Shown: piece after piece, positions 42,801-44,989 of the stretch
Layout of the letters: every line of letters starts with the position of its first letter
Numbering within the stretch: position 1 is the stretch's first letter
Source of the DNA: Patiria miniata
Lineage: Eukaryota; Echinodermata; Asteroidea; Valvatida; Asterinidae
Reading direction: 5' to 3'
Assembly: GCF_015706575.1 (NCBI RefSeq)
Contig: NW_024037064.1
Coordinates: forward strand, 11,881,606-11,945,605
Length of the DNA stretch: 64,000 nt
Translations under genes and position numbers: made by a program
Notes under the pieces: generated by a model
Told to the model about the DNA's origin: nothing
Seen by the model: the letters and a program-made list of their open reading frames with translations, nothing else
Database searches by the model: none

Positions 42801-44989
42801 GTTCTGTCAGTTCTGTGGTTATTTTTGGAGAGGCCGTGATGTCCTAGCTTGGACCTTCTAGGACTAGTGTGCAAGTTTTGACTTCCTCAATCACGTTGTT
42901 GTCTTCTAAATTTTTTTAATTTTTTGACAGGCCGGACTTCCTGGATTGAAGCTTCTAGGACATTTTGCAAGTTTTTACATCCGCAGTCACATTGTCCTCT
43001 CATTTGTGTGGTTATTTTTAACGTGCTGTTGTTCCTGATGCCCTCAGTTTAAGGGGCAGTTCTGTAGGTTTGGGGTCCTCGGATATGTTGTATTAATACT
43101 GTGCTTAATTTTGGACAGGCTGTGACGTCCTCAGTGGAACTTCCAGTCTTCAACAATCTCTTCGAGTATGAGGCAAGCGACACCATCAACACCTTCGTCA
43201 CCATCGCGGATCCCTTCTTTGTGGCCATCGTCCGTAGCTTACGGAACCGTTTAGTGGTAACCTTACCCCAGGACATCCACAGTCTGAAGACACACAAGTT
43301 CTACATCACCTTGCTGAGCCGTGCCGTCCCGGCCGGTTCAAGGACGTCGTCCACGTTGGCTAGTGCCACCAGCGGCATCATGTACTTCCGGCAGGACCAG
43401 CCCCACATCGACCTCTTCGTCTTCTTCTCTGTCTTCCTCTCTTGCTTCTTTCTCTTCCTGGCCATCCTGGTGGTGGCCTGGAAGATTAAAGTCGGTCTTG
43501 AAGCGCGCAACGATCGGCAGCGCAGGGCAATGGAGTTAGAACACCGTGCAAGCCGTCCCATTGGCCACGCCCTTCTCTACATTGAGGGGCTTCCCATGGG
43601 TTCCTGGGTGGTCGCGCCTGCTTCGGCCGCAACTGCACCGTCATCTCGGAGACACAGCAGGTTGAAGAAAGCTGGCGCCGACGGTCCCCCGGGGTCACGA
43701 CCCACATCCCCCGCCAAAGTAAGTACCAAAAAATGCTTAGTTCCTTTGGCAACTTCAAACCTTTACCAAGTCATTAATTTGTACCCTGTCCTAACTCCCA
43801 TAGCATGTTTGCTAAGAACTGTCCTGAATTACGTTAAGTCCAGACCCCAATTTCCTGGACTTTCAAAACAGAGATTATAGCACAGCAAGCTTATGAGAAC
43901 CAGTAACTCGTACATTGCATGACATACTTTGGTGATGATCAGTTTTCACAAATAATATTTTCTTTTGTTGGTAAATCTGCGTGCTTAGCAGCACCATTAA
44001 ATTTGCATCAACATCATAGGAGCCTGATCACACATTAACCCTAACTCCCCAGGGGGTGTGCAAAATTATACTGAAATTGGAGGATTCAAGACTGTTAGGG
44101 TTAATAACAATAATAATAATAATAATTTGAAATTTATAATGTGCCTTTGCATATAAATGATCAAAGGCGCATTGCAGAATCAACATTAAATGCATTAAAC
44201 TACTTTAAAATAAAAAAAAGTCACAGAAGGATTACGGTAAAGTATATAAAGTCATGTCACCGCGCCAGTGCCCAAACAGCAGTATGGGTATACATCTGTC
44301 TCGCCAATAGGGAGAACATATTACTTAAGCCTTACCCTGCTGACATCGGTGATGTCTTGATCTTTCCCAGAGACAGACGCCTCTAACCCTACCTATGAAT
44401 TAAGCATCTAGCTACCCGGCACGGTGATGCTAGAAATAAGAACTAAGCTGCCTACTCTAGTTTTCAAAGGGTGTCAAGATCCATATACGGAGTGCCTGGC
44501 CTACCTCCTAAACCATGTGGAGGCTTTTTGAAGGATCCAGGAATTTATGTTCTTGGATTGGCAGGAGGTGGTCTACAGCCTCGAAAGAATCTTGGGGTTA
44601 GGGCTAACTTCCGCTTGAATTGTTCCACCAGGTTCTGTAGATTTTGGCCAGTAGGCCGCCTGAACCCACAGCCCTCCATTCCAACCAAATCCAGTATTTC
44701 TAAGTGAAAAAAAATGCTCTAGTTTTTTATGTGCTGCTTCTCGTTTTCCTAGACTTTTGGCCATGGACTGATCGCCTGCGAACCCACGGAAGACGACATG
44801 GCAGCTGTTGGGACAACCATCATCTCGCTGCCTGGCGACTCGGCAGCACCAGTCCAAGCCTGCCTTGGCTCCGCCCTGGTCCTCATGAAGTCCTCCAACC
44901 GCAACCCGGACCCGCCTGCTTCCCAGCTCCGCCCAGTCCGATTCTCCAGTGGCGGCAAGGCTGGGATGTGTCGCGAGATGCGCATGTGA
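666..44989 (+). CDS. MEGF8: MEGF8, 3' portion of gene (32 exons, 5' incomplete)
   Basis: Large single-pass membrane protein. In vertebrates MEGF8 acts with MOSMO and the E3 ligase MGRN1 to lower surface Smoothened and dampen Hedgehog signalling (established for the family). Seen here: exons 666-835, 2087-2305, 3101-3304, 5399-5650, 6225-6334, 6742-6873, 7303-7407, 8006-8254, 10336-10493, 11842-12055, 13672-13888, 14678-14810, 16105-16328, 18014-18270, 19099-19282, 20118-20295, 20474-20643, 21902-22040, 23367-23628, 24790-24922, 28014-28215, 31314-31534, 33449-33707, 35151-35325, 35532-35730, 36899-37063, 38053-38180, 39650-39776, 40598-40706, 41311-41612, 43119-43718, 44753-44989. All junctions are GT-AG and every phase joins in frame, giving about 2,140 residues without a stop. 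Order is PSI, EGF, laminin-EGF, CUB, EGF, kelch, PSI, EGF, laminin-EGF, TM, tail, as in MEGF8 and unlike the shorter attractins. Human MEGF8 is about 2,800 residues, so roughly 650 N-terminal residues (CUB1, EGFs, kelch block 1) lie upstream. Looks functional. Confidence 0.95.
1826..2070 (+). mobile_element. AGCTGTTTCGG repeat element
   Basis: Begins with a hairpin, AGCTGTTTCGG...CCGAAACAGC, then a block with TTTGTACACGTTTT, GATCCGATTGACTTTA and CACTTAGACCA. It matches the units at 28.43-29.16 kb. Class not known to me. Confidence 0.6.
2087..2305 (+). CDS. MEGF8: MEGF8 window exon 2: conserved beta-rich linker
   Basis: Acceptor TTTTTTTCAG, donor GTAAGT; 73 codons, phase 0-0. Contains YKGFLRPNG and RVWMGSSNAISSLHLS. 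No named domain recognised. GC-rich against its AT-rich introns. Confidence 0.9.
3101..3304 (+). CDS. MEGF8: MEGF8 window exon 3: conserved linker
   Basis: Acceptor CTCCACAG, donor GTAAGG; 68 codons, phase 0-0. Ends WNGNHPLGLVSQ and joins TFSREYLQPYYSGAC of the next exon. Confidence 0.9.
3400..3700. repeat. Unclassified interspersed repeat fragment
   Basis: GTTATCCCCCTGGCTTTCAA followed by a GTGTGTGTGT run and several low-complexity stretches. Looks repeat-derived. No coding signal. Confidence 0.3.
4085..4170 (+). mobile_element. 3' end of CR1/L2-like LINE
   Basis: CAGCGCATTGGGACTCCGTG, then CTTAATAAGAACGG and an ATT-repeat tail. Same 3' end as the LINE copy at 19.48-20.0 kb; a strongly 5'-truncated insertion. 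Confidence 0.7.
4180..4745. mobile_element. Inverted-repeat element interrupted by a SINE
   Basis: Carries ATTAGGGAGACATT and AATGTCTCCCTAAT blocks on both sides of the SINE at 4270-4562. Probably an old MITE. Confidence 0.45.
4270..4562 (+). mobile_element. tRNA-derived SINE
   Basis: Box A-like TGGCCTAGTGGTTAGG and box B GGTTCGAATCC, then a body with GGGCAAGGCACTTCACCCC and AGGAGTATAAATGGGTACC and a T-rich end. Flanked by AATTCCAC on both sides, a probable target duplication. A second copy is at 46308-46565. Confidence 0.85.
4857..5377 (+). mobile_element. TTAA-MITE family 1, full copy
   Basis: Starts TTAAAGGGAATATACATC and ends GTATTTTCCCTTTAA. The ends are inverted repeats of about 25 bp bounded by TTAA, as for piggyBac-like non-autonomous elements. 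The interior has a GC-rich palindrome near 5193-5220 and a repeated GGTTCCCTGAC block. No coding capacity. Ends 21 bp before exon 4. Confidence 0.85.
5399..5650 (+). CDS. MEGF8: MEGF8 window exon 4: PSI domain
   Basis: Acceptor AACTCTAG, donor GTATGT; 84 codons, phase 0-0. Has the PSI signature CSGCLTDASCGWCPASETC. A MITE ends at 5377, only 21 bp before the acceptor, so the usual branchpoint region probably lies in or beside transposon sequence. Confidence 0.92.
6225..6334 (+). CDS. MEGF8: MEGF8 window exon 5: Cys-rich PSI segment
   Basis: Acceptor CTCCCAG, donor GTACGT; phase 0 to 2. Encodes NPLCEWLISGDDVRC and ends QCTFNCHE across the junction. Confidence 0.9.
6742..6873 (+). CDS. MEGF8: MEGF8 window exon 6: PSI repeat
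   Basis: Acceptor TCTGTGCAG, donor GTAAGT; phase 2-2. Pattern CSDCSKRTKECAWCEETKTC is a PSI/plexin-repeat cysteine spacing. Confidence 0.92.
6935..7262 (+). repeat. Interspersed repeat X (uninterrupted copy)
   Basis: CAAGTGACTGTTTTCAACAG ... TTGACTGGCTGTGACTGTTT ... GGTGACTAGCCTGTG. Related copies at 10918-11715, 24070-24640 and 26795-26910. No coding frame. Gives the empty-site sequence for the nested MITE at 11180. Confidence 0.75.
7303..7407 (+). CDS. MEGF8: MEGF8 window exon 7: PSI repeat
   Basis: Acceptor TTTGTTGTAG, donor GTGAGT; phase 2-2. Encodes CPSCAAHTDCKSCLADFKC followed by GWCG. Confidence 0.92.
8006..8254 (+). CDS. MEGF8: MEGF8 window exon 8: end of PSI series and EGF-like domain
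   Basis: Acceptor CTTCTCAG, donor GTAAGT; phase 2-2. The EGF core is DDCHANATCANTFDAYECTC then NRGFEGNG, the six-cysteine pattern of calcium-binding EGF modules. Confidence 0.93.
8378..8749. mobile_element. MITE with AAAGTCTCCGG inverted ends
   Basis: Left end AAAGTCTCCGGTTTCTGGTA, right end TACCAGAAACCGGAGACTTT, about 23 bp inverted. A copy lacking its right end is at 17242-17566. Confidence 0.82.
8925..9749. mobile_element. MITE with telomere-like ends, interrupted by another element
   Basis: TTAACCCTAACCCTGCAAGA at the left, GACGGTTAGGGTTTTAA at the right. The interior equals the reverse of 16387-16695. Interrupted at about 9152-9666. Confidence 0.78.
9152..9666. mobile_element. Nested MITE with CAACCTCG ends
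   Basis: CCAACCTCGTCCCCAGTGC at the left; CACCCTGGGGTCGAGGTTGA at the right, inverted. Absent from the related copy at 16387-16695, so it inserted later. Confidence 0.7.
9893..9966. repeat. 17-bp tandem repeat, about 4 copies
   Basis: Unit GCGTGTGATTTTTCTGG, starting near 9905, 9922, 9939 and 9956. Confidence 0.85.
10336..10493 (+). CDS. MEGF8: MEGF8 window exon 9: EGF and start of laminin-EGF
   Basis: Acceptor GTGCATTAG, donor GTAAGA; phase 2 to 1. Encodes CYHECIHGRCSG, CICDVGWNGENC, then CECNFHSTCETGIGICDECQ, the first half of a laminin-type EGF module. Confidence 0.92.
10676..10741. repeat. Short inverted-repeat element
   Basis: GTAGACTGGTTTCTG and CAGGAACCAGTCTAC arms about 35 bp apart. 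Confidence 0.5.
10918..11715 (+). repeat. Interspersed repeat X, interrupted copy
   Basis: Matches 6935-7262 but is split by the fold-back MITE at 11180-11650. Confidence 0.75.
11180..11650. mobile_element. Fold-back MITE with 7-bp target duplication
   Basis: Ends CTAGCCCCATAAATG and CATTTATGGGGCTAG. Arms of about 200 bp are near-perfect inverted copies around a short centre. TGACTAG is duplicated at 11173-11179 and 11651-11657; repeat X at 7193-7205 shows the single-copy empty site. Confidence 0.9.
11842..12055 (+). CDS. MEGF8: MEGF8 window exon 10: laminin-EGF modules
   Basis: Acceptor CTATTTCAG, donor GTAAGG; phase 1-2. The junction gives CQHWTMGQFCELCRPGSYG, then CQCNGHGD and CYCTENTKGDHCEDC, two laminin-EGF units. 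Confidence 0.94.
12808..13150. repeat. Two-copy direct repeat, period about 230 bp
   Basis: TACATTTTCCAAAGTCCA through TGCACATTGAAGTAATGA occurs at about 12808-12920 and 13038-13150, with diverged sequence between. Confidence 0.75.
13250..13570 (+). mobile_element. tRNA-like SINE
   Basis: Box A-like TAGCTCGGTGGTTGAGTG and box B GGTTTGAGTCCCATC at 13409-13475, embedded in a unit with GTGAAGGGCAA and TATACTCAGTGTG. An opposite-strand copy lies at about 34263-34545. Confidence 0.65.
13672..13888 (+). CDS. MEGF8: MEGF8 window exon 11: CUB domain, first part
   Basis: Acceptor GTCTGACAG, donor GTGAGT; phase 2 to 0. Contains AYCLWVLTAG and a beta-strand pattern continued in the next exon. Matches the internal CUB position of MEGF8. 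Confidence 0.9.
14678..14810 (+). CDS. MEGF8: MEGF8 window exon 12: CUB domain, middle
   Basis: Acceptor TTCCCTGCAG, donor GTAAGT; phase 0-1. RDYMYVYDGIPSYL then GAFCGQ is the CUB motif YDGxP...GxFCG. Confidence 0.92.
15036..15482. mobile_element. Probable MITE with CCTGTCA ends
   Basis: CCTGTCAAACTGTCTGCGAT at the left and TTATATGCG-type inverted end, GCATATAATGTGACAGG, at the right. The interior is unusually rich in GCGC and GAGCG words compared with its surroundings. Confidence 0.5.
15522..15902. mobile_element. Inverted-repeat element with 54-bp internal tandem repeats
   Basis: Left TATCGTTTGGGATTGCGG and right CGCAAATCGAAACGATA form imperfect ends of about 38 bp with GTGGTAATAACTAC inside. 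The interior holds about 3.3 units of 54 bp (starts near 15687, 15741, 15795). CTGACGATGAG...GTCGAAAC near 15597-15630 recalls hammerhead-ribozyme cores. Confidence 0.65.
16105..16328 (+). CDS. MEGF8: MEGF8 window exon 13: CUB end and EGF-like domains
   Basis: Acceptor AAATTCAG, donor GTAGGA; phase 1-0. The CUB end is MTVVYQANHT...GFVASY, followed by CPGGCHGNRECILGTCRC and CPGNCSQADGQGICDE. Confidence 0.92.
16387..16695. mobile_element. MITE with telomere-like inverted ends
   Basis: TTAACCCTAACCCTCCAGGG at the left, GGCAGGGTTAGGGTTAA at the right; TTAA-bounded, 309 bp. Confidence 0.8.
16714..16860. mobile_element. Short MITE with telomere-like ends
   Basis: TTAACCCTATCTGCCC to GGGGTTAGGGTTAA, 147 bp, TTAA at both ends. 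Lies 19 bp from the 16387 element. Confidence 0.65.
16901..17163. mobile_element. MITE with GGCCAAAAAAA ends
   Basis: TTAGGCCCAAAAAAAAAATA ... CTGCTTCCG at the left; CGGAAGCGAACTATTATT ... TTGGCCTTAAG at the right. A partial opposite-strand copy is at about 54400-54525. Confidence 0.65.
17242..17566. mobile_element. MITE with AAAGTCTCCGG end, 3'-truncated copy
   Basis: Same sequence as 8378-8749 through the GCCGACGCGCATGGC block, then stops without the right inverted end. Confidence 0.8.
18014..18270 (+). CDS. MEGF8: MEGF8 window exon 14: EGF end and first kelch blade of propeller 2
   Basis: Acceptor TGATTTGAAG has a weak pyrimidine tract and an AAG end; donor GTAAGT; phase 0-2. CNCSAGFGGDAC closes the EGF. 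GRMGHTLV and LWLFGGYSHTHGHLNDVW are kelch signatures. Confidence 0.9.
18437..18930. mobile_element. TTAA fold-back MITE, copy 1
   Basis: TTAAAGAGGTTGTGGAATGC to GCATTCCACAACCCCTTTAA. The arms are about 230 bp inverted copies around GATGCAGAGTAGCATA. Second copy 39045-39530. Confidence 0.9.
19099..19282 (+). CDS. MEGF8: MEGF8 window exon 15: kelch repeat
   Basis: Acceptor CTGTGTAG, donor GTAAAC; phase 2-0. YDLATKKWKQH, APRRYHAATF and MISGGMNDTTVMQDVW are kelch-type strands. Confidence 0.93.
19300..20060. repeat. Degenerate GGTGGCAGY-rich minisatellite split by a LINE
   Basis: Repeated TTTAGTGGCAGTGGTGGGAT-like words at 19335-19475 resume at 19996-20050 after the LINE, so the LINE inserted into the array. 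Confidence 0.6.
19478..19995 (+). mobile_element. CR1/L2-like LINE, 5'-truncated 3' end
   Basis: An open stretch of about 145 codons matches the C-terminal end of LINE reverse transcriptase ORF2: LQRVQNSAARLVTRTK, DLHWLPVRQRIVYKVLLITY, HGHAPTYLQDLI, YGQRAFSTSSPTLWNKLP and FKCLLKTHLF. It runs to TAA at about 19909, then the 3' tail with an ATT microsatellite. The catalytic palm is absent, so it cannot transpose alone. The reading frame is unbroken, which suggests a recent insertion. In the intron after exon 15, same strand as MEGF8. Confidence 0.9.
20118..20295 (+). CDS. MEGF8: MEGF8 window exon 16: kelch repeat
   Basis: Acceptor TTCTTGCAG, donor GTATGT; phase 0-1. ALAGHSFVVV, LVTIGGYSPTNGLQDKV and NAWLAVQTTG fit the kelch pattern. 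Confidence 0.93.
20474..20643 (+). CDS. MEGF8: MEGF8 window exon 17: kelch repeat
   Basis: Acceptor TTCTGCCAG, donor GTAAGA; phase 1-0. GLFGHSTVWHS, LYVYGGYLFH and LYSLDYRN are kelch strands. Confidence 0.92.
21467..21671. mobile_element. Fold-back MITE
   Basis: AAGCCTTTTCGGAGTTCCAA and TTGGAACTCAGAAAAGGCTT; arms of about 80 bp with GCGCATTCGTAACCTGTG in both. Confidence 0.8.
21902..22040 (+). CDS. MEGF8: MEGF8 window exon 18: kelch repeat
   Basis: Acceptor GACCTTCCAG, donor GTGAGT; phase 0-1. HIFHAAVTTSNYMVVIGGGT then YHYDCNQWVDLN. Confidence 0.92.
22749..23270. mobile_element. TTAA-MITE with GGACCTAGTG ends
   Basis: TTAAAGGGGCACTAGGTCC at the left; GGACCTAGTGTCCCTTTAA at the right; 522 bp, TTAA at both ends. 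No related copy in the window. Confidence 0.82.
23367..23628 (+). CDS. MEGF8: MEGF8 window exon 19: last kelch blade and PSI start
   Basis: Acceptor GGCAACAG, donor GTAGGG; phase 1-2. AIYTFGGNDGTSQGALYQL closes the propeller. CLGMPSCAACVETNDTQNLL opens the second PSI series. Confidence 0.92.
24070..24640 (+). repeat. Interspersed repeat X, copy with nested MITE
   Basis: Repeat X interrupted at about 24297-24561 by a sequence with inverted ends CATATGTGAAGCGATCAAGC and GCTTGATCGCATCACATATT. Confidence 0.7.
24790..24922 (+). CDS. MEGF8: MEGF8 window exon 20: PSI segment, parent of a tandem array
   Basis: Acceptor TTATCTGTAG, donor GTGAAT; phase 2-0. Encodes GIYSLEQGIACNDARVEYRN then CGAAKSCSECVMTQ and ends HYTAEQ. 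Its last 81 bp (24842-24922), donor and early intron are repeated eleven more times downstream. Confidence 0.85.
24842..26691 (+). repeat. 12-unit tandem array of MEGF8 exon 20 3' part plus donor plus intron
   Basis: Unit starts are near 24842, 25004, 25143, 25309, 25475, 25642, 25809, 25950, 26118, 26285, 26452 and 26619, period about 167 bp (two shortened units of 139-141). Unit 1 is the real exon end. Each unit has about 81 bp of exon, a GT donor and about 85 bp of intron. Units 2 and 7 share one internal deletion about 5 units apart, so a five-unit block was itself duplicated. Units 3, 5, 6 and 8 keep the open frame from VEYRNC to AEQ. Unit 9 has a stop, and units 10-12 have lost the CAG before the donor. 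A possible acceptor, TTTTACAAAG, precedes several units. Confidence 0.9.
26795..26910 (+). repeat. Interspersed repeat X, 3' fragment
   Basis: CAGTGATCTGACTGTTGATG ... GACTAGCCTTTGTTAAAGGC; the last third of the family. Confidence 0.65.
26920..27441 (-). mobile_element. TTAA-MITE family 1, full copy
   Basis: About 522 bp, TTAA at both ends, reverse of the 4857 copy. Shares its right TTAA (27438-27441) with the next copy. Confidence 0.85.
27438..27972 (+). mobile_element. TTAA-MITE family 1, divergent copy abutting exon 21
   Basis: Starts TTAAAGTGAATATTCAAC and ends TTGTATGTTCCTTTAA. More diverged than its neighbour, so probably older or a separate subfamily. Head-to-head with the 26920 copy. 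Confidence 0.8.
28014..28215 (+). CDS. MEGF8: MEGF8 window exon 21: PSI repeats
   Basis: Acceptor CATCCATTAG, donor GTACGT; phase 0-1. Encodes CKWCSNCPDGACISR and CEASDCDKCVAEDCIWTR. A MITE ends 41 bp before this exon. Confidence 0.92.
28312..29777. mobile_element. TTAA-MITE (CATCATTTG ends) holding a nested satellite element
   Basis: TTAAAGATATAGTCCATCAT at the left; ATGATGGACTACAGCTTTAA at the right. The 29310-29480 part matches 38520-38670. The sequence at about 28336-29300 is a later insertion. Confidence 0.72.
28336..29300. repeat. Nested AGCTGTTTCGG element with about 4 tandem units of 175-188 bp
   Basis: Opens AGCTGTTTCGG...CCGAAACAGC and closes CCGAAACAGC. Units share TTTGTACACGTTTTAAAACA, AGACTTGG, CACTTAGACCA and TGATCGTGACATCAT, with starts near 28436, 28612, 28791, 28979 and 29149. 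Related to 1826-2070. Confidence 0.78.
30130..30480. repeat. Old diverged copy of the 38487-39048 element
   Basis: GCGTTTTGTTCAAAATCCAA, AACCTATCGAAGTTTAAGCT and AATGCAAATGATCTTCTATG follow the same order as in that family but are diverged. Confidence 0.45.
30747..31279 (-). mobile_element. TTAA-MITE family 1, copy upstream of exon 22
   Basis: TTAAAGGGAATATACAAC at the left end, TATTCCCTTTAA at the right. Interior diverged, with CGGTCGGCCGACC-like palindrome near 30918. Confidence 0.82.
31314..31534 (+). CDS. MEGF8: MEGF8 window exon 22: PSI region
   Basis: Acceptor TTGTCACTAG, donor GTAGGG; phase 1-0. Encodes CPSPCYTHNSCTDCLGSKG. One MITE ends 34 bp upstream, and a long inverted repeat begins 9 bp past the donor boundary. 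Confidence 0.88.
31544..32075. mobile_element. Long inverted-repeat element beside exon 22 donor
   Basis: TTCGCTCGTACCCCCCGCCC at 31544 is repeated inverted at 32075; about 50 bp of arm with few mismatches. No coding capacity. Confidence 0.75.
32090..32560. repeat. Degenerate TTCCCAATTGGGA-rich repeats
   Basis: Recurring words TTCCCAATTG, CTCAATTGGGA and GGTCTCATT about every 60 bp. No unit is clean enough to define. Confidence 0.4.
33449..33707 (+). CDS. MEGF8: MEGF8 window exon 23: PSI repeat
   Basis: Acceptor TTTGCCACAG, donor GTGAGA; phase 0-1. CYLNTQCAHCLQQPGCGWCA is a clear PSI motif. Confidence 0.92.
33810..34265 (+). repeat. 11-bp minisatellite, AGTCAATCACA
   Basis: About 40 degenerate copies of AGTCAATCACA with AGTCAACACA variants. 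Starts about 100 bp after exon 23. It produces long artificial reading frames of Ser/Gln/His/Lys. Confidence 0.92.
34263..34545 (-). mobile_element. tRNA-like SINE, reverse copy
   Basis: GGGACTCGATCCCCCGACCT and CCACTCAACTACCGAGC are box B and box A in reverse; same family as 13250-13570. Confidence 0.65.
34717..35120 (+). mobile_element. tRNA-derived SINE with ATT tail, just upstream of exon 24
   Basis: TGGTCCAATGGTCACAG and GGTTCGAATCCTGACC, then TTGAGCAAGGCACTTTACCA, TTAAAGAACCCAGTAACACT and GTGCTATATAGATACAG with an ATT repeat. Ends about 30 bp before the exon at 35151. Confidence 0.8.
35151..35325 (+). CDS. MEGF8: MEGF8 window exon 24: EGF-like domain
   Basis: Acceptor TCCCGTGTAG, donor GTAAGC; phase 1-2. 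NECLNGHHDCMENEECNDTL then YECNCKPGY is a calcium-binding type EGF. Confidence 0.92.
35532..35730 (+). CDS. MEGF8: MEGF8 window exon 25: EGF and laminin-EGF start
   Basis: Acceptor CCCCTATTAG, donor GTAAGG; phase 2-0. CNPTCDHGLCIRPDVCLCDF, CAVPCECNGHSTC and NCLQCMNNTQ. Confidence 0.92.
35877..36028. mobile_element. Small TA-flanked MITE
   Basis: TATGGAGTACCGAAGTG and CACTTCGGTACTCCATA, 152 bp; TA at both outer ends fits a Tc1/mariner-type site. Contains TGACGTCA and CpG-rich interior. Confidence 0.75.
36381..36743. mobile_element. MITE with TTAACCCTAACTCCC ends, copy 1
   Basis: TTAACCCTAACTCCCTAGGC to GGCGGTTAGGGTTAA, 363 bp, TTAA-bounded. Body has GGTCCATGGAGGGGTGACCA. Confidence 0.8.
36899..37063 (+). 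CDS. MEGF8: MEGF8 window exon 26: laminin-EGF
   Basis: Acceptor CATCTCTCAG, donor GTGAGT; 55 codons, phase 0-0. GPSCDKCLPFFVGDPTDGG is the laminin-EGF C-terminal loop; CLAYCHGNSEIC follows. Confidence 0.92.
37520..37797 (+). mobile_element. tRNA-derived SINE fragment
   Basis: GCTGTGGTCCAGTGGTTA, GGGCAAGACACTTTACTACA, AGGAGTATAAATGGGTACC and GCACTATATAAGAACCGC; the box B part is replaced by a short duplication. Confidence 0.7.
37800..38008. mobile_element. Inverted-repeat element with TAATAGGGCGACA ends
   Basis: Repeated TAATAGGGCGACA and TGTCGCCCTAT words, plus a short TTAGGG-like run at 37919-37970. Ends about 45 bp before exon 27. Confidence 0.5.
38053..38180 (+). CDS. MEGF8: MEGF8 window exon 27: Cys-rich laminin-EGF segment
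   Basis: Acceptor CATACTCACTAG, donor GTAAGT; phase 0-2. CINCRNFSAGQMCETCVDGY. Confidence 0.9.
38487..39048. mobile_element. TTAA-MITE with CATCATTTG ends, complete copy
   Basis: TTAAAGGTACAGTACATCAT at the left; GCAAATGATTTACTCTATCT then TTAA at the right, about 562 bp. Confidence 0.75.
39045..39530. mobile_element. TTAA fold-back MITE, copy 2
   Basis: About 486 bp, near-identical to 18437-18930. Shares its left TTAA with the element ending at 39048. Confidence 0.9.
39650..39776 (+). CDS. MEGF8: MEGF8 window exon 28: laminin-EGF
   Basis: Acceptor GGCTCCGCAG, donor GTAGGA; phase 2-0. CQCNGHWDRCDKTNGEDCQC is a standard laminin-EGF start. Confidence 0.92.
39829..40466. mobile_element. Long fold-back element
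   Basis: AAAGCGGAACCCAAACCCC and GGGGTTTGGGTTCCGCTG; arms of about 150 bp with TGACTGGAAAGCCAATTTCA and its complement. Lies between exons 28 and 29. Confidence 0.82.
40598..40706 (+). CDS. MEGF8: MEGF8 window exon 29: laminin-EGF end
   Basis: Acceptor CATTCAATAG, donor GTAAGT; phase 0-1. CSICEELFIGQPTDGHQC repeats the exon 26 pattern. Confidence 0.9.
40810..41217. mobile_element. MITE with TTAACCCTAACTCCC ends, copy 2 (right end lost)
   Basis: Same body as 36381-36743. The right TTAGGGTTAA is missing, replaced by a CAGGGCAGTGAACC doublet. Ends about 90 bp before exon 30. Confidence 0.78.
41311..41612 (+). CDS. MEGF8: MEGF8 window exon 30: membrane-proximal extracellular region
   Basis: Acceptor CTTGTGACAG, donor GTACTG; phase 1-0. 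Beta-rich sequence with FFVVQPKFTNLDIRLTIDV and VYITYSYEFFRV. No named domain assigned; it holds the membrane-proximal position of MEGF8. Confidence 0.9.
41613..43118. other. 1.5-kb MEGF8 intron without clear features
   Basis: AT-rich. GATGTCCTC and GTTGTTCTTCT-like words recur from 42560 to 43080, possibly a very degenerate repeat. No coding or RNA gene seen. Confidence 0.5.
43119..43718 (+). CDS. MEGF8: MEGF8 window exon 31: transmembrane helix and cytoplasmic tail
   Basis: Acceptor TTTTGGACAG, donor GTAAGT; 200 codons, phase 0-0. The TM helix, rich in Phe, Leu and Val, lies at about 43413-43481 and is followed by basic WKIKVGLEARNDRQRR. The ELEHRASRPIGHALLYIE segment corresponds to the MASRPFA-type motif that recruits MGRN1 in vertebrate MEGF8/attractin (family knowledge). 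Confidence 0.94.
44035..44104. mobile_element. 70-bp minimal MITE with telomere-like ends
   Basis: TTAACCCTAACTCCCCAGGG to GACTGTTAGGGTTAA, TTAA at both ends; an internally deleted relative of 36381-36743. Confidence 0.65.
44753..44989 (+). CDS. MEGF8: MEGF8 window exon 32: C-terminal tail and stop
   Basis: Acceptor GTTTTCCTAG; 78 codons plus TGA at 44987-44989. Encodes TFGHGLIACEPTEDDMAAVG, then LGSALVLMKSSN and PVRFSSGGKAGMCREMRM. The ATLV-like hydrophobic run and the basic end resemble other MEGF8 tails. Confidence 0.9.
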   Translation, partial: TFGHGLIACEPTEDDMAAVGTTIISLPGDSAAPVQACLGSALVLMKSSNRNPDPPASQLRPVRFSSGGKAGMCREMRM

